From DATDRQ01 sp035291645 (lineage in GTDB: Bacteria; Chloroflexota; Anaerolineae; Anaerolineales; UBA4823), in contig DATDRQ010000251.1 in NCBI GenBank assembly GCA_035291645.1, positions 1 to 14,605 on the forward strand: a stretch of 14,605 nucleotides of DNA, in the 5' to 3' direction. The notes beneath the pieces are model-generated. The model had not been told where the DNA came from. It saw nothing but the letters and a program-made list of their open reading frames with translations, and did no database searches. Position numbers and translations under genes: made by a program. This document shows positions 1 to 6,214 of the stretch, piece after piece (position 1 is the stretch's first letter; every line of letters starts with the position of its first letter).

Positions 1-1269
1 CAGCGCTCCTTCCGCAGCGCCATGGCGATCGTGTTCATGTTTGCTATCCCCTTGCTCGTGACGGGCATGTTCTATTTCATGTTCGGCAACATCGCCAGCC
101 AGGGCGACTTCAACCTGCCGCGCATCGACGTGGTGATCGCCAACCTGGACCAGGGTGGACCGCGGCTTCAAGCCGGCTCAGAGACACTTCCCGGCGATAT
201 CCAGGCAGATACCCTGGGCGAACTGGTGGTGGAGGTGTTGGAGAGCGACGAGCTGGCGGATCTGCTGGCGGTCACGAGCGTGCCAGACGCCGGGGTGGCC
301 CGGGCCGCGGTGGATAACCGCCAGGCCCAGGTGGCCATCATCGTCCCACCAGACTTCTCGCGCCAGTTCGCCGACCAGTACGGGCAGGCGGCGATCGAGT
401 TCTACCAGGACCCGACCCTGACGATCGGGCCGGGGATCGTCAAGTCGATCCTGAACCAGTTCATGGACAGGATGTCGGCGATCAAGATCGCCATCGACGT
501 CTCCCAGGAACAGGTCGAGCCGCTCGATTACGCTATGCTCGGCCAGGTGATCCAGGGGCTGTTGGATACCTCGACGGCGCAGAGCGAGGATTTGTCAGCC
601 ACGCTGCTCGAAGTGCGCAGCCCGCAGAAGAACGCCGGCTCGGAGCAGGAGAGCGCCAGCCCGCTGGTGGGCCTCATCGGCCCGATCATGGGCGGGATGA
701 TGATTTTTTACGCCTTCTACACCGGCACCGCCAGCGCGCAGAGCATCCTGAGAGAGGAGGAGGAGCGCACCCTGCCGCGCCTGTTCACCACACCCACCCC
801 GCAGGCCACCATCCTGAGCGGGAAATTCCTGGCGGTCTTCCTGACCGTGCTGGTGCAAATGAGCGTGCTGTTGGTCGCGGCGCGGCTGATCTTCGGCATC
901 CAGTGGGGCGAGCTGCTCCCGGTGGCGCTGATGGCGACCGGCGTCGTGGTCGCCGCCTCTTCCTTCGGCATCTTCATTAACTCGCTGCTTAAGACCACCA
1001 AGCAGGGCGGGGTAGTCTTCGGCGGGGTGCTCACCATGACCGGGATGATCGGCATGATCGGCATCTTCGCCATGGGTTCCCCGACTGCGGCCAGGCTGAG
1101 CAACACCGTTTCCCTGCTGGTGCCGCAGGGTTGGGCGGTGCGCGGCCTGCTCCAGTCGATGAATAGGGATCCGGTCTCGGACGTGTTGCTGACCAGCCTG
1201 GTTATGCTGGCCTGGAGCGCGGCCTTCTTCACCATTGGCGTCTGGCGCTTCAACCGGCGTTATACGTAG
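1..1269 (+). CDS. ABC-2 type transporter permease, 5' end missing
   Basis: Integral membrane subunit of an ABC exporter of the YbhS/YbhR or DrrB style. The frame is open to the first base of the window, giving about 422 residues. An ATG at 22 exists, but the preceding codons read QRSFRSA, the usual pre-membrane segment of such proteins, so the true start lies upstream. Counting from that ATG, a first membrane segment covers residues 3-23. An extracytoplasmic domain follows to about residue 212, then about five hydrophobic segments to the end. The motif REEEERTLPRLFTTP (about residues 245-259) is the conserved cytoplasmic element of ABC-2 permeases. The next permease starts 9 bases after the stop, so the two probably form a heterodimer, with the ATPase gene expected upstream of the window. 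The substrate cannot be told; drugs or lipids are typical for the family. Confidence 0.9.
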   Translation, partial: QRSFRSAMAIVFMFAIPLLVTGMFYFMFGNIASQGDFNLPRIDVVIANLDQGGPRLQAGSETLPGDIQADTLGELVVEVLESDELADLLAVTSVPDAGVARAAVDNRQAQVAIIVPPDFSRQFADQYGQAAIEFYQDPTLTIGPGIVKSILNQFMDRMSAIKIAIDVSQEQVEPLDYAMLGQVIQGLLDTSTAQSEDLSATLLEVRSPQKNAGSEQESASPLVGLIGPIMGGMMIFYAFYTGTASAQSILREEEERTLPRLFTTPTPQATILSGKFLAVFLTVLVQMSVLLVAARLIFGIQWGELLPVALMATGVVVAASSFGIFINSLLKTTKQGGVVFGGVLTMTGMIGMIGIFAMGSPTAARLSNTVSLLVPQGWAVRGLLQSMNRDPVSDVLLTSLVMLAWSAAFFTIGVWRFNRRYT

Positions 1270-1278
1270 AAGCTTCGC

Positions 1279-2478
1279 ATGCAGCGCATCCTCGACATCA
1301 CCCAGAAAGACCTGCTGCAGCTGCTGCGCGATCGCAAGTCGTTCCTGTTCCTGCTGATCATGCCGGTCGTCTTCACACTGCTGTTCGGCTATGCCTTCGG
1401 TGGGTTCGGCGGAGGACAGTCCGATCCAAGACTGCCGGTTGGCTTCCGGGACGAGGATCGCAGCGCGCTCAGCAGGGCGTTGCACGACCTGCTGGCCTCT
1501 TCGGAAGTGATCCGCCTTCAGGAAGACGGCTCGCTCCCGCCCGCCGAACTGGAGGCCAGCGTCAGCAAGGAAGACCTGGCAGCGGCGGTCATCGTCCCGC
1601 GCGGCTACGGCCGTTCGGTGCAGGCCGGCAAGCCTGCCCGGCTGGTCTTCATCGGCGATGCAGACTCTCCGGCCGGGACGAGCATCGAGAGCGAGCTGCT
1701 GACCAGCTCGATCCGGCTGGAGAGTGCCGTGCGCACCGCGCTGGTCCTGGAGCAGGTGGCGGGAGATCGGGCTCCGTACGATTACGCCTTCGAGCAAGCC
1801 CTGGCTGCCTGGGAGGACCCGCCTATCTCGGTGAAAGAGACCACCAGCACGGCGGTCGAAGTAGAGGAAAATGGCAACGGCTCGCTGGCGCATACCTCGC
1901 CCGGGATGATGCTGCAGTTCTCCATCGCCGGTCTGCTGGTTGCCGCCCAGGTGATCGTCAACGAACGCAAGTCGCGCACCCTGCAGCGCATGCTGACCAC
2001 CGCCACCGGGCGGGTGCACATCCTGTTCGGGCACTACCTGGCGCTCCTGGCGTTGATCCTGAGCCAGTTCATCCTGCTGCTGGCGTTTGGACAGCTGATC
2101 TTGAAGCTGGATTATTTGCACGCGCCGGCTGCCACGCTGCTGGTGGCGCTGTGCGCGGCCCTGTGCATCGCCGCCCTGGGATTGTTGATCGGGACCCTGG
2201 CCCGCACCGAGGAGCAGGCGATTATCTTCTCTCTGATCCCCATGTTCGTGCTGGCCGGGTTAGGAGGCGCCTGGGTGCCGCTGGAGGTGACCGGACCCAC
2301 CTTCCAGACGATCGGCCACCTCTCGCCGGTCGCCTGGGCGATGGATGGGTTCAAAAACATCACCGTGCGCGGCCTGGGTTTGGAAGCGGCCCTGCTGCCG
2401 GCGGCGGCCCTGCTCGGGTACGCCCTGCTGTTCTTTGCCGTGGCTACGTGGAGGTTTTACACGGCGGAGGAGAAGTGA
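1279..2478 (+). CDS. ABC-2 type transporter permease, second subunit
   Basis: A 399-residue ABC-2 permease with the same architecture as the preceding gene. A cytoplasmic N-terminus (MQRILDITQKDLLQLLRDRKS) leads into the first membrane helix at about residues 23-42. A large extracytoplasmic domain runs to about residue 205. Five to six membrane segments follow, the last near residues 370-392. The cytoplasmic motif NERKSRTLQRMLTTATGRV (about 216-234) corresponds to the E-x-GT-x-R-L motif of the family. It starts 9 bases after the upstream permease and has only a weak GAAG-like ribosome site, which fits translation coupled to the first gene. Two paralogous half-permeases in tandem are typical of YbhFSR-type exporters. 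The transported compound is unknown. Confidence 0.9.
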   Translation: MQRILDITQKDLLQLLRDRKSFLFLLIMPVVFTLLFGYAFGGFGGGQSDPRLPVGFRDEDRSALSRALHDLLASSEVIRLQEDGSLPPAELEASVSKEDLAAAVIVPRGYGRSVQAGKPARLVFIGDADSPAGTSIESELLTSSIRLESAVRTALVLEQVAGDRAPYDYAFEQALAAWEDPPISVKETTSTAVEVEENGNGSLAHTSPGMMLQFSIAGLLVAAQVIVNERKSRTLQRMLTTATGRVHILFGHYLALLALILSQFILLLAFGQLILKLDYLHAPAATLLVALCAALCIAALGLLIGTLARTEEQAIIFSLIPMFVLAGLGGAWVPLEVTGPTFQTIGHLSPVAWAMDGFKNITVRGLGLEAALLPAAALLGYALLFFAVATWRFYTAEEK

Positions 2479-2531
2479 GGGGGGTTGGCCTGCTGGCTGC
2501 TCTCGCGTGGAGCGAAAAGGTCTATGATCGA

Positions 2532-2555
2532 GGGTGGAGCACCCCAATTTTCACC
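2532..2555 (+). terminator. possible weak terminator after the ABC-2 permeases
   Basis: GGGTG at 2532-2536 pairs with CACCC at 2540-2544 around a GAG loop and is followed by CAATTTTCA. The stem is short and the T-run is interrupted, so it is only a candidate. The rest of the 2479-2620 spacer holds a 9-base direct repeat CACCCCAAT (2540-2548 and 2590-2598) and an inverted pair CTTGCC/GGCAAG (2571-2576 and 2600-2605), neither with an evident role. Confidence 0.3.
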
Positions 2556-2620
2556 GTGAGGGGAGGAAGACTTGCCATTAGCATTAATACACCCCAATCG
2601 GCAAGGTTGGTCGGCAGATA

Positions 2621-2648
2621 TTGACAATACAATTCAGTTAGGTATAAT
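2621..2648 (+). promoter_or_regulatory. consensus sigma-70 promoter of the toxin-antitoxin operon
   Basis: A -35 box TTGACA (2621-2626) and a -10 box TATAAT (2643-2648), both perfect matches to consensus, are separated by 16 bases. They lie about 55 bases before the antitoxin start. The region is more AT-rich than the flanking genes. Transcription would start near 2655. Confidence 0.85.
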
Positions 2649-2655
2649 TCTGTTG
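2631..2655 (+). repeat. direct repeat overlapping the toxin-antitoxin -10 box, candidate operator
   Basis: AATTCAGTTA (2631-2640) and AATTCTGTTG (2646-2655) share 8 of 10 bases with a 15-base period. They bracket and overlap the -10 box. Outer bases ATTCA (2632-2636) and TGAAT (2654-2658) also form an inverted pair. Antitoxins of the AbrB fold usually repress their own promoter, so this is a plausible binding site; that function is inferred. Confidence 0.45.
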
Positions 2656-2704
2656 AATGTAAGAAAGTTGGAATGTGAGAAATTCAAACAACCGAGAGGG
2701 AATC

Positions 2705-3022
2705 ATGGAAAGCGATTATTACAAGACTCGGCTGCGCGCCAAAGGACAGGTAACTTTACCCAGTGAAGTACGCCAACTGCTCGACGCGGATGAAGGAGAT
2801 GACCTGGTTTTCCGCCAGAATGAGAAGGGTCAGGTGGTGGTCGAGCTGGCGCGGATCATCCCACCGGATCAGGCCTGGTTTTGGAGCGAGCGCTGGCAGG
2901 AAATGGAACGAGAAGCCCAGGCGGATATCGAGGCCGGGCGAGTGCAATACTATGCGAGCGTAGACGAAGCGATTTCCGACCTGGAGGCCTGCGTCGATGC
3001 CGGAGATCGAACTGACGGATAG
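2705..3022 (+). CDS. SpoVT/AbrB-type antitoxin
   Basis: A protein of 105 residues. Residues 6-50 (start YYKTRLRAKGQVTLPSEVRQ) match the swapped-hairpin AbrB DNA-binding domain, with the usual K-x-x-x-KGQVTLP-x-x-R core. The C-terminal half (about 55-98) is acidic and helical, as expected for a toxin-neutralising tail (AQADIEAGRVQYYASVDEAI). The ATG at 2705 is chosen because GAGAGGG lies at 2694-2700. An in-frame ATG at 2675 would place ten poorly conserved residues ahead of the domain and has no good ribosome site. The toxin gene overlaps its last 26 bases. The role is to bind and neutralise the toxin and probably to autoregulate at the promoter just upstream. PrlF/YhaV is a known AbrB plus RelE-fold pair with the same logic. 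Confidence 0.88.
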   Translation: MESDYYKTRLRAKGQVTLPSEVRQLLDADEGDDLVFRQNEKGQVVVELARIIPPDQAWFWSERWQEMEREAQADIEAGRVQYYASVDEAISDLEACVDAGDRTDG

Positions 3023-3263
3023 TTTTAAGAAAAGCTATCGTCAACTACCCCCAGATATCCGGAATAAAGTAGAAAAAGCCCTGCGGTTGCTGGCGACCGA
3101 TCCACGCCACCCTTCCCTGCAAAGCAAGCCGATCGAGGGGGCGCCGGGGATCTTCGAAGCACGGGTGAACCACAGATACCGCATGACTTATGAGCGTCTA
3201 GCGGGCGACGTGCTGCGCATGCGCGTCGTGGGAAGGCACGACGAGACTTTAAGAAGCCCTTAG
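2997..3263 (+). CDS. RelE/ParE-family toxin
   Basis: An 88-residue protein with the RelE/ParE pattern. It has an N-terminal strand and helix with SFKKSYRQLPPDIRNKVEKALRLL. A central segment DPRHPSLQSKPIEGAPGIFEARVNHRYRMTYE follows, then a C-terminal strand ending LRMRVVGRHDETLRSP, close to the family's VGHHDE-type ending. Members either cleave ribosome-associated mRNA or poison gyrase. Basic and aromatic residues near the C-terminus (R75, R79, H80 area) resemble the mRNA-interferase branch, but the target cannot be assigned from this alone. The ATG at 2997 lies inside the antitoxin gene, so the pair is translationally coupled. The stop is only 12 bases from the end of the convergent ParB-like gene, with no terminator between. 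Confidence 0.88.
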   Translation: MPEIELTDSFKKSYRQLPPDIRNKVEKALRLLATDPRHPSLQSKPIEGAPGIFEARVNHRYRMTYERLAGDVLRMRVVGRHDETLRSP

Positions 3264-3275
3264 GTTGGAAATGCC

Positions 3276-4106
3276 TCATTCATCAAACAGGTAGGTTGCC
3301 TCGGCATAGTAGCGTACGCCCTTGCGGGCGAGGCGCTCCTGCATCCAGGCCTGCAGCGCGGCGTTCTTCTCCTCGAGCGGCTTATCCACCTGCAGCTCAG
3401 AGAGCGGGTAGTTGATGTGCAGGGCGCGCGGCGAGACGGTGAAGCGGGTGACGCCGGTGGGCAGCAGGTACCCGGCGCCGGCCAGCTGCATGACGTGGTC
3501 GATATCGAAGCGGGGGAAAATCACCAGCCCGCTCAGGTCCGCGTAGACTGCTTTCTGGCGCACCACGCTCCACTCGCTGGTGCGGTCGAGGTGGGCCCGG
3601 TCCTTATAGCTGTCCACCAGGGCGTTGAGCAGTTCCACCCGCCGGAGCAGCGTCCGCTCGGAGGTGCACACCGTGTAGAGGTCACCGCGCGGCAGCTGCA
3701 CCATCGCCAGGCCGCAGTCCCCCCACAGGTCCGGGCGGTGGTGTTCTTCGTGGGCCAGTTCGATGTCGTTGATCGACGCGATGCCCGCCAGGAATTCGGA
3801 CGGGTCCAATCCCCAAACGACGTGGTTCCAGTTCAGCAGGGTCAGACCGGCGTCTTTGGGATGGACGATCTGCGCCAGCACGTGGGGGAAGCCCATCTGC
3901 CGCAGGGCGGTGGTGCGGTTGGCGCCATCCAGCACCATGTAGCGACCGCTGTTGTCCAGCAAGGGGGCTACGATGGGCGGGTTGCGGAAAACGCCGCTCG
4001 CCAGGATACGCCGGATCAGCGGCGGGGTGCGCTGGTCGTCGTGCCACTCGTGGATCACCAGGCTCTCGACCGGCAAAAAGGCTAAATTGGGTAAATTCTT
4101 AATCAT
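3276..4106 (-). CDS. ParB/SbnI-like protein, probable free L-serine kinase
   Basis: A 276-residue protein with a ParB/sulfiredoxin-like N-terminal domain. Glu20 sits in LVIHEWHDD, followed by ILASGVFRNPPIV and VLDGANRTTALRQMGF (residues 58-73). This is the pattern of SbnI and the archaeal SerK, which phosphorylate free serine to O-phosphoserine; as I recall, SbnI also uses a catalytic Glu20. The C-terminal part GYLLPTGVTRFTVSPRALHINYPL (about 212-235) also resembles those kinases rather than a chromosome-partitioning ParB. No helix-turn-helix or partner ParA is seen. The start codon overlaps the stop of the upstream PLP synthase by one base (TGATG), so the two are co-translated. The kinase role is inferred from motifs plus context; an unrelated ParB-fold nucleotide enzyme remains possible. 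Confidence 0.7.
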   Translation of the reverse strand: MIKNLPNLAFLPVESLVIHEWHDDQRTPPLIRRILASGVFRNPPIVAPLLDNSGRYMVLDGANRTTALRQMGFPHVLAQIVHPKDAGLTLLNWNHVVWGLDPSEFLAGIASINDIELAHEEHHRPDLWGDCGLAMVQLPRGDLYTVCTSERTLLRRVELLNALVDSYKDRAHLDRTSEWSVVRQKAVYADLSGLVIFPRFDIDHVMQLAGAGYLLPTGVTRFTVSPRALHINYPLSELQVDKPLEEKNAALQAWMQERLARKGVRYYAEATYLFDE

Positions 4107-5533
4107 CAGGTGCGCTGGGCGATGAAATCGAGCACGTCGATCTTGGTCAGGATGCCCACCGGGCGCCCGGCCTCGCTCACCAGGATGACGTAGCCGTCCA
4201 CCACGGCGGGCAGCACTTCCTGCAGGGGCGTCTGGGCGGGGAAAACGGCCTCTGCCGGCTGGACGATCGGGGCGATGGTCTCGTCTGGCGAGTGATCGTG
4301 ACCGGCCTCCAGCATGTGCTTGAGCAGGTCGACCTCGGTCACCAGACCGGCCAGATTGCCCTGTGGATCGAGGGCGGGCACCTGGGAGATGTCGTGTGCC
4401 TTCATCAGGGCGATCACGTCCGACATACGATCGGATACCGAGGCAGTGATCAGCGCCTGCGAGGATTTAGTCGCCAGGACGTTGAAGAGTGGCACTTCGG
4501 CCCACTCGAGCTCCAGGAAGCCGTTCTCACGCATCCACTTGTCGTCGAAGACCTTGGAAAGGTAGCGCGAGCCCGAGTCCGGCAAGATCACCACCACCAG
4601 CCGGTCGGGGTCGAGCCCGGCGGCATAGCGCACCGCGCCGGCCAGGGCCGAGCCCGAGGAGCCGCCGCAGAAGATGCCCTCCTCCTTGACCAGGCGGCGG
4701 GTCCACCAGAACGATTCCTTGTCGGTGACGCGCACCACCTCGTCCACAAATGAGAGATCCAGGGTGGAGGGCAGGAAATCCTCGCCGATGCCCTCGACCT
4801 TGTAGGAGGTGGCCTTGACGTCGGCCGGGAGGCCGCCCTGCTGCCAGGCCTCGAGCAGGATCGAGCCGGTCGGGTCGACGCCGACCATGCGAACCTGCGG
4901 GTTCTGTTCTTTGAGATAGCGGCCGACGCCGGTGATCGTGCCGCCGGTGCCCATACCCAAAACTACGTCGGTCACCCGGCCCTGGGTCTGCTCCCAGATC
5001 TCCGGGCCGGTGGTCAGGTAGTGGCTGCGCGGGTTCTCGGGGTTGTGGTACTGGTCCGCCAGGATGGCGTTGGGGATCTCGGAAACGAGGCGTTCAGCCA
5101 CGCTATAGTATGAGCGCGGGTCGTCCGGCTCGACGGCAGTGGGGGTGATCACCACCCGGGCGCCGAAGGCGCGCAGCAGCTGGATCTTCTCCTGGCTCAT
5201 CTTATCGGGCATGACGAAGACGGCTTTGTAGCCCTTGATGGCGCAGGCGATCGCCAGACCGGCGCCGGTGTTGCCGGAGGTCGATTCGACTACCGTGCCG
5301 CCGGGCTTCAGCCGCCCGCTCTGTTCGGCCTCTGTAATCATGTTCAGACCGATGCGGTCCTTGACCGAGCCGCCCGGGTTGAGGAATTCGATCTTGGCGT
5401 ACAGCGGGCAGGGCAGGCCGCGCGCCACCCGGTTTAAACGAACCAGTGGGGTCTTGCCGATCGATTCGAGGATGTTATTGTAGACACGCAGGCTGTCGGA
5501 GGTCTCTAACCCAGAAGAGGTCTTTACACTCAT
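4106..5533 (-). CDS. Cystathionine beta-synthase/cysteine-synthase-type PLP enzyme with CBS domains
   Basis: A 475-residue fold-type II PLP enzyme. It carries the lysine motif GGSVKDR (Schiff-base Lys58), SGNTG (86-90), the phosphate-binding GTGGT (195-199), CGGSSGSA (about 289-296) and LPDSGSRYLSKVFDDKWM (about 317-334). The last segment is characteristic of cystathionine beta-synthase. Two CBS domains follow (about 360-406 and 420-472), as in the roughly 460-residue bacterial enzymes. The usual reaction is beta-replacement of serine or an activated serine by homocysteine or sulfide. With the neighbouring kinase-like gene, O-phosphoserine is a candidate substrate. The ATG at 5533 is preferred for its strong GGGAGGGAGA ribosome site; a longer frame to 5635 adds 34 low-complexity residues and would run over the promoter. 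The CBS pair suggests control by S-adenosylmethionine or adenine nucleotides. Confidence 0.92.
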   Translation of the reverse strand: MSVKTSSGLETSDSLRVYNNILESIGKTPLVRLNRVARGLPCPLYAKIEFLNPGGSVKDRIGLNMITEAEQSGRLKPGGTVVESTSGNTGAGLAIACAIKGYKAVFVMPDKMSQEKIQLLRAFGARVVITPTAVEPDDPRSYYSVAERLVSEIPNAILADQYHNPENPRSHYLTTGPEIWEQTQGRVTDVVLGMGTGGTITGVGRYLKEQNPQVRMVGVDPTGSILLEAWQQGGLPADVKATSYKVEGIGEDFLPSTLDLSFVDEVVRVTDKESFWWTRRLVKEEGIFCGGSSGSALAGAVRYAAGLDPDRLVVVILPDSGSRYLSKVFDDKWMRENGFLELEWAEVPLFNVLATKSSQALITASVSDRMSDVIALMKAHDISQVPALDPQGNLAGLVTEVDLLKHMLEAGHDHSPDETIAPIVQPAEAVFPAQTPLQEVLPAVVDGYVILVSEAGRPVGILTKIDVLDFIAQRT

Positions 5534-5540
5534 TCTCCCT

Positions 5541-5567
5541 CCCGAACTTTCGGGCCGAATTTTCGGG
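5541..5567 (-). repeat. two adjacent palindromes ahead of the PLP synthase gene
   Basis: CCCGAA-CT-TTCGGG (5541-5554, plus strand) and CCGAA-TT-TTCGG (5555-5566) are abutting perfect inverted repeats with 2-base centres, 13-14 bases apart. They occupy the leader between the putative promoter and the ribosome binding site. They could be a tandem operator or two small RNA hairpins next to the Shine-Dalgarno sequence. Confidence 0.6.
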
Positions 5568-5606
5568 CTCGGACTTGCAGGTAATTCGGAGTTGTTTTGT
5601 AAACTA

Positions 5607-5635
5607 AGCGTACCACGATTTACGAGGTACGTCAA
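5607..5635 (-). promoter_or_regulatory. possible promoter of the PLP synthase operon
   Basis: On the minus strand TTGACG (5630-5635) is followed after 17 bases by TACGCT (5607-5612). The -35 box is good, the -10 box is poor. It is placed correctly, downstream of the cold-shock terminator, giving a leader of roughly 65 bases. Confidence 0.4.
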
Positions 5636-5673
5636 AATAAAAAAGGGCTACCCGTTCGTGGTTATTCCGAATC

Positions 5674-5704
5674 AAAAACCCTGATGTGAGAGCATCAGGG
5701 TTTT
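5674..5704 (-). terminator. intrinsic terminator of the cold-shock gene
   Basis: A 12-base stem AAAACCCTGATG (5675-5686) pairs with CATCAGGGTTTT (5693-5704) around a 6-base loop. Read on the minus strand it ends in TTTTT. It lies 18 bases after the cold-shock stop codon and separates that gene from the PLP synthase operon. Confidence 0.9.
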
Positions 5705-5721
5705 GGGTTAGTATGGATGGA

Positions 5722-5937
5722 TTAAAGGCTGGTGATGACTACGTTGGTGGCCTGCAGGCCTTTGGGCCCGTTTTCGATCGTGAATTCGACGTGCTGACCT
5801 TCTTCCAGGCTGCGGTAGCCGTCGCCCTGGATTGCAGAGAAGTGGACGAACACATCCTCCCCGCCCTGGCGCTCGATAAAGCCGTAGCCTTTACCGCCGT
5901 TGAACCATTTGACCGTGCCGATGATACGTTCTGACAT
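5722..5937 (-). CDS. Cold-shock domain protein (CspA family)
   Basis: A 71-residue protein that is entirely one cold-shock domain, the usual length of the family. It begins MSERIIGTVKWFNGGKGYGFIER, with RNP1 motif KGYGFIE (residues 16-22) and RNP2 VFVHF (29-33), and ends with GPKGLQATNVV. These OB-fold proteins bind single-stranded RNA and DNA and act as RNA chaperones. The start has a good AGGAGG ribosome site placed in the loop of a small hairpin (5943-5956). The gene is monocistronic, with its own promoter, a leader of about 140 bases and its own terminator. The leader suggests post-transcriptional control of the cspA kind. Confidence 0.97.
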   Translation of the reverse strand: MSERIIGTVKWFNGGKGYGFIERQGGEDVFVHFSAIQGDGYRSLEEGQHVEFTIENGPKGLQATNVVITSL

Positions 5938-5942
5938 GAAAT

Positions 5943-5956
5943 TTGCCTCCTGGCAA
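5943..5956 (-). promoter_or_regulatory. small hairpin presenting the Shine-Dalgarno of the cold-shock gene
   Basis: On the mRNA, TTGCC-AGGA-GGCAA forms a 5-base stem whose loop and 3' arm hold the AGGAGG ribosome site. Pairing could extend by two bases past a bulge. The hairpin could tune ribosome access with temperature; that role is inferred. Confidence 0.45.
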
Positions 5957-6007
5957 TTAGAAAATTGTGTTTAGATACTCGGCTCGTTTCATCGGAACGG
6001 ACAACAT

Positions 6008-6037
6008 AAAACGGCTCACGGATTGAACCATGAGCCG
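6008..6037 (-). promoter_or_regulatory. terminator-like hairpin inside the cold-shock leader
   Basis: CGGCTCA (6012-6018) and TGAGCCG (6031-6037) pair around a 12-base loop. On the minus strand the stem is followed at once by TTTTATGTT. It lies about 40 bases after the predicted transcription start and about 75 before the start codon, so it is placed to act as an attenuator or leader stabiliser. Confidence 0.5.
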
Positions 6038-6084
6038 CTATCGTTTTCATTTCCAACGCAAACTACTGGTATCCTACGTAAGCA

Positions 6085-6113
6085 AATATACCATCCTTCA
6101 TGGAATTCGTCAA
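6085..6113 (-). promoter_or_regulatory. promoter of the cold-shock gene
   Basis: On the minus strand TTGACG (6108-6113) and TATATT (6085-6090) are 17 bases apart; each matches sigma-70 consensus at five of six bases. A transcript starting near 6078 would have an untranslated leader of about 140 bases. Confidence 0.75.
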
Positions 6114-6134
6114 GAGTACAAATCTTGTAAAAAT

Positions 6135-6163
6135 TTGCTATCTCTTCCCTTGTGCGCGATAAT
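6135..6163 (+). promoter_or_regulatory. candidate promoter of the radical SAM operon
   Basis: TTGCTA (6135-6140), a 17-base spacer and GATAAT (6158-6163) give a moderate sigma-70 match on the plus strand, about 50 bases before the first radical SAM gene and back-to-back with the cold-shock promoter. Confidence 0.5.
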
Positions 6164-6214
6164 CGAATCGGCGTCTAGATGATCTTCCGTGCTCCTGAAG
6201 AATGAGGAGATCCT

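Noticed and set aside
595..2121. A 508-codon open frame on the minus strand
   Set aside because: It lies antisense to two clear ABC-2 permeases, is very rich in Q, H, R and G, and has no recognisable domain. It is a by-product of GC-rich codon use.
3417..4085. A 222-codon plus-strand frame opposite the ParB-like gene
   Set aside because: Low-complexity composition without motifs. The minus-strand frame has conserved kinase-like motifs and is coupled to its neighbour.
3276..4106. Chromosome-partitioning ParB
   Set aside because: There is no ParA neighbour, no parS-like site and no central helix-turn-helix, and the gene is coupled to a sulfur amino acid enzyme.
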